Below are positions 27,860 to 36,152 of a stretch of 64,000 nucleotides of DNA, piece after piece. The stretch spans positions 1,782,501 to 1,846,500 of the forward strand of contig NZ_CP012184.1 of the NCBI RefSeq assembly GCF_001420995.1, written 5' to 3'. Both the position numbers and the translations under genes were made by a program. Under the pieces are notes generated by a model. That model saw only the letters and a list, made by a program, of their open reading frames with translations, searched no databases and had not been told where the DNA came from. The DNA is from Pseudonocardia sp. EC080619-01 (GTDB taxonomy: Bacteria > Actinomycetota > Actinomycetes > Mycobacteriales > Pseudonocardiaceae). The stretch's first letter is position 1, and each line of letters begins with the position of its first letter.

Positions 27860-28363
27860 TCACCGCTCGCGCCCACCGGCCGTGCCCGCCGCGGGCGCCG
27901 GCGTCTCCCCGATCCGGTCGACCGCGAACAGCGTGCGCGGCCGCACGACCAGCCACAGCGCGAGCGCCAGGAACCCGAGGTCGCGCAGCAGGGTCAGCGG
28001 GTACTGCTCCTCGCCGGGCGGCACCGGGCCGCCACCGCCGAAGCATCCACAGTCGATCGACAGTCCGCGCGCCCAGGCCTGCACCAGCCCGGCCACGAAC
28101 CCGGCCAGCAGCACCGCACTGACGACGGCGACCAGCCGGGTACCGGCCCCGGCGAGGAGCAGCGCGCCCAGCGCCAGCTCCAGGAGCGGCAGGACCGTCG
28201 CGACGACGGGCACGGCCGCGTCGGGCAGCACCTGGTAGGCGCCCACCGCGACGGCCGTCCCGACGGGGTCGACCAGCTTCGGCACGCCCGACACCAGCCA
28301 GACGGCCGCGAGCGCGAGCCGGACGACGGTGCCCACGAGGTCCGTCGGCCGGGCGGTGGTCAC
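27860..28363 (-). CDS. MauE/DoxX-like redox membrane protein
   Basis: A 167-residue membrane protein with four hydrophobic helices and the MauE signature DCGCFGGGGPV followed by LLRDLGFLALALWLVVRPR. MauE-family proteins are thought to pass electrons from thiol partners to the membrane pool. GTG start at 28363. Together with the downstream DsbA-like gene it forms a likely two-gene disulfide-relay operon. Confidence 0.87.
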   Translation of the reverse strand: MTTARPTDLVGTVVRLALAAVWLVSGVPKLVDPVGTAVAVGAYQVLPDAAVPVVATVLPLLELALGALLLAGAGTRLVAVVSAVLLAGFVAGLVQAWARGLSIDCGCFGGGGPVPPGEEQYPLTLLRDLGFLALALWLVVRPRTLFAVDRIGETPAPAAGTAGGRER

Positions 28364-28432
28364 GGCCGGAGAGCCTAGCGAGGTCGCCCGCGGCGCCGGA
28401 TCACACGTCCGTGTCGCGCGTTCCCCCGGCCG

Positions 28433-29923
28433 TCAGAACTCCTCGCGGGCCGACTCCTGCTCCAGCAGCGCGTCCAGGTCCGTCAGCCGGTCCATCGTCG
28501 CGACCGCCCGCTTCGTCCGGTGGTTCGACGCGTGCAGCTCGCGGTGCCGGTGCACGAACTGCCAGTACCCGGCGGTGAAGGGGCACGCCTTCTCCCCCAC
28601 GCGGATCTTCGGGTCGAACGCGCAGGCCTTGCAGAAGTCGGTCATGCGGTCGATGTAGGCGCCACCGGAGGCGTACGGCTTGGTCGTCATCCGGCCGCCG
28701 TCGGCGTGCTGGCTCATACCGATCACGTTCGGCGGCATGACCCACGCGAACCCGTCGACGAACGCCGTCGCGAACCAGTCGTTGACCTCGTCCGGGCGGT
28801 AGCCGCGCTGCATCGCGTGGTTGCCGAGGATCATCAGCCGGGGGATGTGGTGGGTCCAGCCGCGGTCCCGGACGTCGGACAGCGCCGAGGACAGGCACGA
28901 CGCGGTGACGGCGCCGGCGTCGAGCCCGGCCCACCAGTCCGGCAGCGGGGTGCGGGCCCGCAGGTGGTTGCTGCGGGTGTAGCCGCGGCCGAACCGCCAG
29001 TAGAGCTGCCACACGAACTCGCGCCAGCCGAGCACCTGCCGGACGAAGCCCTCGACGCTCTCCAGCCGGGCCGTCCCGTCGTGGTACGCCTGCTCGGCCG
29101 CGCGGACGGCCTCCAGCGGGTGCAGCGCACCGAGGTTCAGCGGGACCGACAGCAACGAGTGCGCCATGGCCCAGTCCCGGGCCAGGATGGCGTCCTCGTA
29201 CGGGCCGAACGTGTCGAGCCGGTGGTCCACGAAGTGCCGCAGGGCGCGGACGGCCTCGTCGTGCGTGACCGCGAAGCGGCGCGGGCCGTCCTCCCCGACC
29301 GTCGGCAGGCCTGCGGCGTCGAGGTCGGCGCGGACCTGCTCGTCGATCTCGTCCTCGGACGGCTGCCACGGCGGCTCGACACCGAGCGTCCCGGCGCCCT
29401 TGGGCGGGGACTCGCGGTTGTCGTGGTCGTAGTTCCACTTCCCGCCGACGGGCTCGGTGCCCTCCATCAGCACGTCGAAGCGTTCCCGCTGGGAGCGGTA
29501 GAAGTCCTCCATCCGGAACGTCTCGCGGTCGCCGGCCCAGTCGTCGAACTCGTCCTGCGGCAGCGCGAAGGTCGGCGTCGGCCGCACCTCCGCGACGAGG
29601 CCCTCCTTCCGGAAGCGGCGCACCATGTCCGACGCCGGGAACGACGTCGGCTGGTGCACCACGACCGGCCGGCCCACCGTCTCCAGCGCCTCCCGGTAGG
29701 TGCCGGTCCGCAGGTAGGTGGCCCGGTCGCCGAGTGCGTCGGCGAGGTGCCGCATCCCGGACAGCACCAGGTGCAGCTTCTGCCGGTGGTAGGGCTTGCG
29801 GCCGAGCGCCCGCGACGACTCGACGAGCACGATCTCGCGGTCCGCGAACTCGTCGGTGTCCCACACGTGCGGGCCGAGCTGGTCGGCGAAGAGCCAGAGC
29901 GGCAGACGGTCCCGGGAGGCCAT
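28433..29923 (-). CDS. Prokaryotic (6-4) photolyase/FeS-BCP, PhrB-like
   Basis: A 496-residue protein of the deoxyribodipyrimidine-photolyase-related group. The N-terminal antenna domain begins LWLFADQLGPHVW; the C-terminal FAD domain has GWREFVWQLYWRFG, GWTHHIPRLMILGNHAMQRG and DWFATAFVDGFAWVM. Four cysteines, Cys343, Cys431, Cys434 and Cys447, have spacings 88-3-13, the same as the [4Fe-4S] ligands of Agrobacterium PhrB as I recall them. It should repair (6-4) photoproducts with blue light. ATG at 29923 follows CTGGGGCC with no clear Shine-Dalgarno. Divergent from the VIT1 gene, 64 bases apart. Confidence 0.93.
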   Translation of the reverse strand: MASRDRLPLWLFADQLGPHVWDTDEFADREIVLVESSRALGRKPYHRQKLHLVLSGMRHLADALGDRATYLRTGTYREALETVGRPVVVHQPTSFPASDMVRRFRKEGLVAEVRPTPTFALPQDEFDDWAGDRETFRMEDFYRSQRERFDVLMEGTEPVGGKWNYDHDNRESPPKGAGTLGVEPPWQPSEDEIDEQVRADLDAAGLPTVGEDGPRRFAVTHDEAVRALRHFVDHRLDTFGPYEDAILARDWAMAHSLLSVPLNLGALHPLEAVRAAEQAYHDGTARLESVEGFVRQVLGWREFVWQLYWRFGRGYTRSNHLRARTPLPDWWAGLDAGAVTASCLSSALSDVRDRGWTHHIPRLMILGNHAMQRGYRPDEVNDWFATAFVDGFAWVMPPNVIGMSQHADGGRMTTKPYASGGAYIDRMTDFCKACAFDPKIRVGEKACPFTAGYWQFVHRHRELHASNHRTKRAVATMDRLTDLDALLEQESAREEF

Positions 29924-29987
29924 GGCCCCAGTGTCGGGGCGGCGCGGACACCCCGCGCGGCGAGCCCGCGCGCCTATCGTTGCACGC

Positions 29988-30716
29988 ATGAACGATCCCG
30001 AGCTGGACGCCGAGCTCGCCGCCCACGACCACGACCACGCGCACCGGGACGTGTCCGGCGGCTGGCTGCGGGCGGCCACGTTCGGCGCGATGGACGGCCT
30101 GGTCACGACGATCGCGCTCGTCGCGGGCGTCGGCGGGGGCGGCGCCGGTCGGGACGTGATCGTGCTGACCGGGCTCGCCGGTGTGGTCGCCGGGGCCTTC
30201 TCGATGGCGCTCGGCGAGTTCGCCTCGGTCGGCACGCAGAACGACGCCGTCGACGCCGAGGCGGCCGTCGAGCGGCGCGAGATCGCGGAGCACCCGCGCG
30301 CCGAGCAGCACGAGCTGGCGGAGATGTACCGCGGGATGGGGCTGTCGGCGGGGACCGCCGACGCCGTCGCCCGGGAGGTGCACGCCGACCCGGACCTCGC
30401 GCTGCGGGTGCACCTGAGCCAGGAGCTGGGTGTCAGCCTGGACGACCAGCCGTCCCCGTGGGTCGCCGCGGTGTCGTCGTTCGCCGCGTTCGTCGTCGGC
30501 GGGATCGTGCCGCTGGTGACGTTCCTGCTCGGGTACGGCTCGCTGGCGCTCGGGCTGGCCGTCGGTGGGCTGGGACTCCTGGGCGCCGGGGCGCTGACGT
30601 CCCGGTTCACCTCGAGGTCGTGGTGGGTGGCCGCGTTGCGGCAGCTCGCGTTCGGTGCGATCGCGGCGGGCGCGACCTACCTGGTCGGGATGCTCATCGG
30701 GGTGGGCGTCGCCTGA
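29988..30716 (+). CDS. VIT1/CCC1-family iron/manganese transporter
   Basis: A 242-residue membrane protein starting MNDPELDAELAAHDHDHAHR (His-rich cytosolic tail). Transmembrane segment 1 has the family mark GAMDGLVTTIALVAGV, TM2 contains AGAFSMALGEFASV, and a soluble helical metal-binding part with Glu/His follows (AEHPRAEQHELAEMYRGMG). TM3-5 are at the C-terminus. Moves Fe2+ or Mn2+ out of the cytosol. Monocistronic in appearance. Confidence 0.92.
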   Translation: MNDPELDAELAAHDHDHAHRDVSGGWLRAATFGAMDGLVTTIALVAGVGGGGAGRDVIVLTGLAGVVAGAFSMALGEFASVGTQNDAVDAEAAVERREIAEHPRAEQHELAEMYRGMGLSAGTADAVAREVHADPDLALRVHLSQELGVSLDDQPSPWVAAVSSFAAFVVGGIVPLVTFLLGYGSLALGLAVGGLGLLGAGALTSRFTSRSWWVAALRQLAFGAIAAGATYLVGMLIGVGVA

Positions 30717-30731
30717 GCGGCGGCACCCGGC

Positions 30732-30923
30732 TCAGTCCTCGACGGCGATCACCCGGGCCGGGCACACGTGCTCGGCCTCCTTGACCGCGTCGCGGTCGCT
30801 CTCGCCGGGGTCGTCGGTGAGGAGCTCGACGATGCCGTCGTCGTCCTGGTCGAACACGTCGGGTGCGGTGACGACGCACTGGCCGGCACCGATGCAGAGT
30901 TCCTTGTCCACGGTCACGCGCAT
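30732..30923 (-). CDS. Small [3Fe-4S]-type ferredoxin
   Basis: A 63-residue ferredoxin with three cysteines (Cys10, Cys16, Cys54) in CIGAGQC and CPARVI and no fourth ligand, so a [3Fe-4S] cluster as in P450-partner ferredoxins. DDDGIVELLTDDPGE between them is typical of that group. Starts ATG at 30923. No P450 gene is present in the window, so its partner is elsewhere. It lies just beyond the tmRNA terminator. Confidence 0.92.
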   Translation of the reverse strand: MRVTVDKELCIGAGQCVVTAPDVFDQDDDGIVELLTDDPGESDRDAVKEAEHVCPARVIAVED

Positions 30924-30971
30924 GCACCCAGGATGCCACCCCGGCGCAGCGGGAAAACCGTGGGAACGACG

Positions 30972-31005
30972 GCGGCCCCGTCCCGGAGGTCCGGGACGGG
31001 GCCGC
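30972..31005 (-). terminator. Terminator of ssrA
   Basis: A perfect 15-bp stem (30972-30986 with 30991-31005) with a four-base AGGT loop, 7 bases beyond the tmRNA 3' end on the minus strand. Only a weak T-run (GGTTTTCC further on) follows, as is common in GC-rich genomes. Confidence 0.7.
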
Positions 31006-31011
31006 TGTGGC

Positions 31012-31403
31012 TGGTGGAGGTGCCGGGAATCGAACCCGGGTCCTCCGTCGGTTCACGAGGGCTTCTCCGTGCGCAGTCCGCTCTGTCTCTACTCGGATCC
31101 ACCGGTCACGCGGACGAGCCGGTGTGACGATCCCAGCCGCTGTTGGATGTCCCCTGCGCTTCCGCGGCCGAACCGCAGGGTGAGTCCCCTAGCTGATGCC
31201 GGGTACCGGAGCGGGGACGCCTCCGGCCCGACAGCCCCTTACTGGATCAGGCAGCGAGCGCGAAGGCGCTCTGAGCCTGAACCGGGGCAGTGCGACTGTT
31301 GTCGGCACTTATTTTTTTGCGACGCATGGTTAACGAGATCATCGTCGCCTTCCTCGGCACGCTTCACCTCGATCGACGATCGGAGTCGAAACCGTTCACC
31401 CCC
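31012..31403 (-). ncRNA. ssrA: tmRNA (ssrA)
   Basis: A 392-nt tmRNA. The 5' end GGGGGTGAACGGTTTCGACT pairs with the 3' end CACCTCC (one G-U pair at position 3, the alanine identity), followed by A and encoded CCA. The TTCGATT T-loop lies near 31030. The tag reading frame, complement of about 31255-31314, encodes ADNSRTAPVQAQSAFALAA then TGA. The C-terminal FALAA is the protease degron. It rescues stalled ribosomes with SmpB (33881-34366). The pseudoknot region is GC-rich, typical of actinobacteria. Confidence 0.97.
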
Positions 31404-31513
31404 TGGTCAGGTCGTGATCCACCTGCTGTCCGCCCGGGTCTCCCCGCGCGGACACCCAGCATAACGCCCGGCGCCACCGGGATCATTCCGGTTCCGGGTG
31501 TGTCACGGCTGCG

Positions 31514-32773
31514 TCAGTCCGCCGAGACCTCGTAGGTGTGCCCGGCCGCCCGCAGGCGGTCGACGAGCACGTCCCCCATCGCCGTCGCCGGGGTCAGGGA
31601 GCCCGCCCGGTCCGGCAGCGCGGACCCGCCCAGCGCCAGCGCGAGCCCGCTCTCCCCGAGCATGACGGCGGTCGCGGCGTACCCCGGGTCGCCCGGCCCG
31701 GACACCCGGGCGCGGTAGCGGCGCCCCGACTCCGTCGTCGCGCGGACGTCCATCCGGAACCAGCCCGAGGCCCGGGTCCGCTCCGACGGCCCGCTCCCGG
31801 GGGCGGGCAGCACGCGGTCCAGCAGCGGGCGGACCGGTCCGATCGCGAACGCACCCACCAGCGCACCGAGCCCGCCGGTCACGACGCCCGCCGCGACGGC
31901 ACCGGCGATCCCGCGGCCGCAGCCCTGGAGCTCGCCGTACCGCAGGCCGCGGCCGTAGGCGTGGCCGAGCAGCGCGTTGGAGCGGCGCACGATCCGGGTG
32001 TTGTAGGACGCCATGACGAACGGCGCGGTCCACGTGCCGTCGTCGAGCCGGCTCGGCGGGCCCGCGTCGGCGGGCTGCGACGGCGTCGGCTCGGTCGCCC
32101 GGTCCGGGCTCAGCGCGTGCGGGTCGGCCGCCAGCCGGCGCAGCGACCGGTCGGCGCGGACGGCGTCGATCTGGCCGCGCAGCGAGTCGACCGTTCCGCC
32201 GGAAACACCGCCCCGCATCGTCGCGACCGTCCGGACCTCGGTGAGGCCGCCGGCGTCGTCGGCCTCGGCGGCGGTGTGCGCGAGCCACACCCCGAGGTCG
32301 GACGGGACGGAGTCGTAGCCGCAGGAGTGCACGATCCGGGCGCCGGTGGACTCGGCGATGCCGTGGCACCGGTCGACGGCGTCCCGGACGAACAGCACCT
32401 CCCCGGTGAGGTCGGCGTAGTGCGTCCCGGCCCGGGCGCAGGACTCGACGAGCTGCCGGCCGTACTTCGCGTACGGCCCGACCGTCGTCAGGACGACGCG
32501 TGCGGCACCCGCGAGCCGGTCGGTGGCCGCCCGGTCCGACGCGTCGGCGACGATCAGCGGCCACTCCTTGGCCCGCTCCGGCAGTGCCGCCCGGGCCGCG
32601 GCGAGCTTCGCCTCGGACCGGCCGGCGAGCGCGATCCGGACGCCGGCCGGGGCGTGTTCGGCCAGGTAGCGGGCCGTCAGGGCGCCGACGAACCCGGTCG
32701 CGCCGTAGAGCGCGATGTCCACGGGCTCGTCGGGCGCGGCGCCGCCGGTCGGGTCGTGCTGCGGGTTCACCAC
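31514..32773 (-). CDS. Trans-acting enoyl-reductase-like / saccharopine-dehydrogenase-fold protein
   Basis: A 419-residue Rossmann protein. The dinucleotide site is VDIALYGATGFVGALTARYLA, followed by IALAGRSEAKLAAAR, VVLTTVGPYAKYG and GTHYADLTGEVLFVRD. Mycobacterial relatives include the trans-acting enoyl reductase of lipid synthesis (Rv2953-like) and short saccharopine-reductase-like proteins. Substrate is unknown. The tandem GTGGTG start at 32773 follows AGGAGGAG. It is 28 bases after the amidohydrolase gene and probably cotranscribed with it. Confidence 0.88.
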   Translation of the reverse strand: MVNPQHDPTGGAAPDEPVDIALYGATGFVGALTARYLAEHAPAGVRIALAGRSEAKLAAARAALPERAKEWPLIVADASDRAATDRLAGAARVVLTTVGPYAKYGRQLVESCARAGTHYADLTGEVLFVRDAVDRCHGIAESTGARIVHSCGYDSVPSDLGVWLAHTAAEADDAGGLTEVRTVATMRGGVSGGTVDSLRGQIDAVRADRSLRRLAADPHALSPDRATEPTPSQPADAGPPSRLDDGTWTAPFVMASYNTRIVRRSNALLGHAYGRGLRYGELQGCGRGIAGAVAAGVVTGGLGALVGAFAIGPVRPLLDRVLPAPGSGPSERTRASGWFRMDVRATTESGRRYRARVSGPGDPGYAATAVMLGESGLALALGGSALPDRAGSLTPATAMGDVLVDRLRAAGHTYEVSAD

Positions 32774-32801
32774 GGGGTCTCCTCCTCGGTCCTGCGCGGG
32801 G

Positions 32802-33725
32802 TCAGGCCGGCAGCTCGTCACGGACGCCCAGCACCTCGGCGGGCGCGTCGTACAGCACCGAGCGCAGGAAGCCGTGCCCGAGGCGCGGCTCCGCCGCCGC
32901 CCAGGCGTGGATCGCCTGCAGCTGCTCGGCGTAGGGGTACGGGATGTTCGGGAAGTCGGTGCCGAGCACGATGCGGCCCGGGTGGTCGGCCAGGCGGGCC
33001 GGCCAGTCCGCAGGCAGCGGCGCCATCCGCTCGCTGAACGCGGTGCCGACCATCGTGGTGTCCAGCACCAGGTTCGGGAACCGGTCCAGCAGCTCCAGTG
33101 CGCCCCGGAAGTCCGGCATGCCCGCGTGCGCGAGGACGATCCGCAGCGACGGGTGCGCCTCGAGCACCTCGGCGAAGATCCCGAGGCCGGTGTGGTCCCC
33201 GGGGATCGGCCCGTCCCCGCAGTGCACGACGGCCGGCACCCCGGCCTCGGCGAGCAGCCCCCACGCGTCGCGCAGCTGCGGGTCGCGCGGATCGAACGCA
33301 CCGACCTGGACGTGCACCTTCACCATCCGCGCGCCGTCGTCGACGGCCCGGCCGAGGTAGTCGGCGACCGACGGCTCCGGGTACAGCGTCGCGGTGCGCA
33401 CCGCACGCGGGTGGGCGTCGGCGAACTCGCCGGCCCAGCCGGTCAGCCACTCCCCCATCCCCGGCTTGTGCGGGTAGGTCAGCGGCGCGAACCGCAGGAC
33501 GCCGAGCTGCTCCAGCAGCGCGTACCGCTCGGACTCGGGGAGCTTGTACTGCACCGGCCACGGGACGCCGTAGTGCGTCTCGGCCTGCTCGAAGTAGTCC
33601 CACACCTTGCGCAGCATGCGCTCGGGCAGGAAGTGCACGTGCACGTCGACCAGGCCGGGCAGTCCGAGCTCGGCGGTCCAGCGCGGGACGTCGGCGTCGT
33701 CGCGGGGTGGCGGGGGAAGATCCAC
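32802..33725 (-). CDS. Amidohydrolase family protein (ACMSD-like)
   Basis: A 307-residue TIM-barrel amidohydrolase. LVDVHVHFLPERML gives the metal-binding HxH, VHCGDGPIPG the next His, IVLAHAGMPDFRGALELLDRFPNLVLDTT the His, and LGTDFPNIPYPY the catalytic Asp. The arrangement is like amidohydrolase_2/ACMSD decarboxylases. Start ambiguous among GTG codons; 33725 is chosen so that conserved sequence begins soon after. Sits between smpB and the enoyl-reductase-like gene. Confidence 0.88.
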   Translation of the reverse strand: MDLPPPPRDDADVPRWTAELGLPGLVDVHVHFLPERMLRKVWDYFEQAETHYGVPWPVQYKLPESERYALLEQLGVLRFAPLTYPHKPGMGEWLTGWAGEFADAHPRAVRTATLYPEPSVADYLGRAVDDGARMVKVHVQVGAFDPRDPQLRDAWGLLAEAGVPAVVHCGDGPIPGDHTGLGIFAEVLEAHPSLRIVLAHAGMPDFRGALELLDRFPNLVLDTTMVGTAFSERMAPLPADWPARLADHPGRIVLGTDFPNIPYPYAEQLQAIHAWAAAEPRLGHGFLRSVLYDAPAEVLGVRDELPA

Positions 33726-33794
33726 GCCGCCCACCCTAGGCGCGACCCCGCCACCCGGCCGGGCCACCTGCGGCCCGTCCGGCCCTGGCGATCA

Positions 33795-33863
33795 TCGTTC
33801 GCACGGGATCCCGTCGTTCGCACGGGATCCGATCCCGTGCGAGGCACCCGGACCCGTGCGAAG
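33795..33863. repeat. Intergenic repeat cluster with a near-perfect cruciform
   Basis: The 17-mer TCGTTCGCACGGGATCC occurs twice in tandem (33795-33811 and 33814-33830). The second copy's TCGCACGGGATC (33818-33829) is followed after one base by its exact reverse complement (33831-33842), and a degenerate third inverted copy (GACCCGTGCGA) lies at 33851-33861. It fills the 155-base gap between smpB and the amidohydrolase gene. It may act as a terminator for smpB or be a mobile palindromic repeat. Confidence 0.7.
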
Positions 33864-33880
33864 CCGGTGGCACGGCCGGC

Positions 33881-34366
33881 TCAGCGCATCTCGCGGGCGC
33901 GTCCCTTCGCGGCGCGGCCGACGGCGCGGGCCATCTCCCGCTGCGCGTCCTTCTTGGCCAGGTCCCGGCGCTTGTCGTAGTCCTTCTTGCCGCGCGCCAG
34001 CGCGATCTCGCACTTGACCTTGCCGTCGTTGAAGTACAGCGACAGCGGCACGAGGGTCAGACCGCCCTCGCGGGTCTTGCCCATCAGCCGGTCGATCTCC
34101 TCGCGGTGCAGCAGCAGCTTGCGGGTGCGCCGCGGCTCGTGGTTGGTCCAGCTGCCGCGGACGTACTCGGGGATGTGCAGCCCGCGCAGGAAGATCTCGC
34201 CGTCGTCGATGGTGGCGAACGCGTCCGCCATCGAGGCCCGGCCGAGACGGAGGCTCTTCACCTCGGTCCCCTTCAGCGCGACCCCGGCCTCGAAGACGTC
34301 CAGGATCGAGTAGTCGTGCCGGGCCCGGCGGTTCTGCGCGATCACCTTCCGGCCCTGTTCCTTCAC
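33881..34366 (-). CDS. smpB: SsrA-binding protein SmpB
   Basis: A 161-residue protein with the full SmpB pattern: [63 protein letters not shown] and a basic C-terminal tail. It binds tmRNA and brings it to stalled ribosomes. GTG start at 34366. Lies 66 bases downstream of ftsX, the usual actinobacterial order, but two genes separate it from ssrA. Confidence 0.97.
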   Translation of the reverse strand: MKEQGRKVIAQNRRARHDYSILDVFEAGVALKGTEVKSLRLGRASMADAFATIDDGEIFLRGLHIPEYVRGSWTNHEPRRTRKLLLHREEIDRLMGKTREGGLTLVPLSLYFNDGKVKCEIALARGKKDYDKRRDLAKKDAQREMARAVGRAAKGRAREMR

Positions 34367-34432
34367 GCGTCCAGCCTACCCGCGGCGCGCCACCGGTATC
34401 CGTGGCGACGTCCGCCCCGGCCCGTCACGTGG

Positions 34433-35335
34433 TCAGACCTTCACGTAGGCGCGCAGCGTCACGTAGCCGGTGACACCGGCGACGACCGCGCCCGTCGGGA
34501 CCAGCAGCACCGCCACGAGCGCGACGTCGGTGAGCCGGACCGGCGGGATCACCCCGGCCTGCCCGATGGCGGCCAGCAGGTCGTCGACGACGGCGAACTT
34601 CGCCGCGACCAGACCGGCCCCGGCCAGCGCGCCGCCGACCGCGCCGGCGATCGCCGCCTCCACGAGGAACGGCAGCTGGGTGGTCCACCGGGTGGCTCCG
34701 ACGAGCCGCATCACCCCGACCTCGGTGCGCCGGGTGAAGGCCGAGACCTGGACCGTGTTGGAGATCAGCAGCACCGCGGCGATCGCCTGCACGATCGCCA
34801 GCGCGAACGCCACGTTGCGGACGCCGTCGAGGAAGTCGAACAGCGTCCCGACGACGTCGCGCTGGTCGATCACGCCCCGCACGCCGGGCCGGCCCTCCAC
34901 CGCGGCGGTCGCGGCGGCGGCGCCGCCCTGCTGGTCGGTCAGCGACACCCGCAGCGTGGCGGGCAGCGACTGCGGCCGGGCGACGTCGGCGACCGACTGC
35001 CCGGCGAACAGCTCGCGGAACCGCTCGTAGGCCTGCTGCTGCGACTCGAACGCCACCCCGCCGACGCCCGGCGCGGACTCCAGCGCCGCCCGCAGCGACG
35101 CGCAGGTCGGGCCGGAGCAGTCGGCGTCGGTGCCGGACACGTCCGGGGTCAGCGCGACCTGGATCTCGAGGCGATCGGCGTAGAGCGCGGAGATGTCGTC
35201 GATGGTGCGCAGCACGAGCAGCCCGGCCCCGACCGGCATCAGGGTCACGGCGGTGGTCAGCACCATCGCCAGCGTCATCGTCACGTTCCGGCGGAGGCCT
35301 CCGGAGACCTCGCGGGTGAGCAGAGCGGGCCGCAT
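34433..35335 (-). CDS. ftsX: Cell division protein FtsX
   Basis: A 300-residue membrane protein: TM1 (VTMTLAMVLTTAVTLMPVGAGLLVL in parts) followed by an extracellular domain of about 140 residues containing a Cys pair (DCSGPTCASL), then three C-terminal TM helices with the FtsX cytosolic motif TEVGVMRLVGATRW. Works with FtsE to control cell-wall hydrolases (RipC in mycobacteria). The ATG at 35335 directly follows the ftsE stop. Confidence 0.96.
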   Translation of the reverse strand: MRPALLTREVSGGLRRNVTMTLAMVLTTAVTLMPVGAGLLVLRTIDDISALYADRLEIQVALTPDVSGTDADCSGPTCASLRAALESAPGVGGVAFESQQQAYERFRELFAGQSVADVARPQSLPATLRVSLTDQQGGAAAATAAVEGRPGVRGVIDQRDVVGTLFDFLDGVRNVAFALAIVQAIAAVLLISNTVQVSAFTRRTEVGVMRLVGATRWTTQLPFLVEAAIAGAVGGALAGAGLVAAKFAVVDDLLAAIGQAGVIPPVRLTDVALVAVLLVPTGAVVAGVTGYVTLRAYVKV

Positions 35336-36025
35336 CTACCGGCCCGCCCCGTACACCGCGCGGGCCTCGTCGCGCAGGACGCGGCCGTCGGACAGCTCGA
35401 TCACCCGGCGTCGCATCGCGTCGACGATGGTGTCGTCGTGCGTGGCCATCAGCACCGTCGTGCCGCCACGGTTGATCCGTTCCAGCACCTGCATGATCTC
35501 CCGGCTGGTCTCGGGGTCGAGGTTCCCGGTCGGCTCGTCGGCCAGCAGCAGCGGCGGCCGGTTCACCGACGCCCGCGCGATCGCGACCCGCTGCTGCTCC
35601 CCGCCGGAGAGTTCGTGCGGCATGCGCTCCGCCTTGCCCTGCAGGCCGACCATCTCCAGCAGCTCCGGCACCGCGACCGCGATGTCGGACCGCTTGCGGC
35701 CCAGCACCTCGAGGGCGAACGCCACGTTCCCGGCGACGCTGCGTCCGGGCAGCAGCCGGAAGTCCTGGAAGACGCAGCCGATCCGCTGGCGCAGACCCGG
35801 CACCTTCCGGCGGGGCAGCCGGGCGACGTCCCGGCCGTCCACCAGGATCGCACCGGAGGTGGGGACGTCCTCGCGCAGCAGCAGCCGCAGCAGCGTCGAC
35901 TTGCCCGACCCGGACGGTCCGATGAGGAACACGAACTCGCCGCGATCGACCGTCGCGGAGATCCGGTCCAGCGCCGGACGTCCGGACGCCGGGTAGCGCA
36001 TGGTCACGTCCCGCAGCTCGATCAC
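35336..36025 (-). CDS. ftsE: Cell division ATP-binding protein FtsE
   Basis: A 229-residue ABC ATPase. Walker A is GPSGSGKST at residues 36-44, the signature is [14 protein letters not shown], and Walker B is [12 protein letters not shown]; the FtsE-typical [13 protein letters not shown] follows Q-loop. GTG start at 36025. Forms one transcription unit with ftsX. In many actinobacteria prfB lies directly upstream; here 3.9 kb of other genes intervene. Confidence 0.97.
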   Translation of the reverse strand: MIELRDVTMRYPASGRPALDRISATVDRGEFVFLIGPSGSGKSTLLRLLLREDVPTSGAILVDGRDVARLPRRKVPGLRQRIGCVFQDFRLLPGRSVAGNVAFALEVLGRKRSDIAVAVPELLEMVGLQGKAERMPHELSGGEQQRVAIARASVNRPPLLLADEPTGNLDPETSREIMQVLERINRGGTTVLMATHDDTIVDAMRRRVIELSDGRVLRDEARAVYGAGR

Positions 36026-36152
36026 GGAGCGGGACGGTACCGCCGCTCCGCGTATACGGGCCGTGACGACACGCGCGACGGGCGCACCGTCCGCCGGGCG
36101 GTAGCGCCGCGGCAGCGATCATGCCGGGAGCGGAGCGACACACGACGACGGG

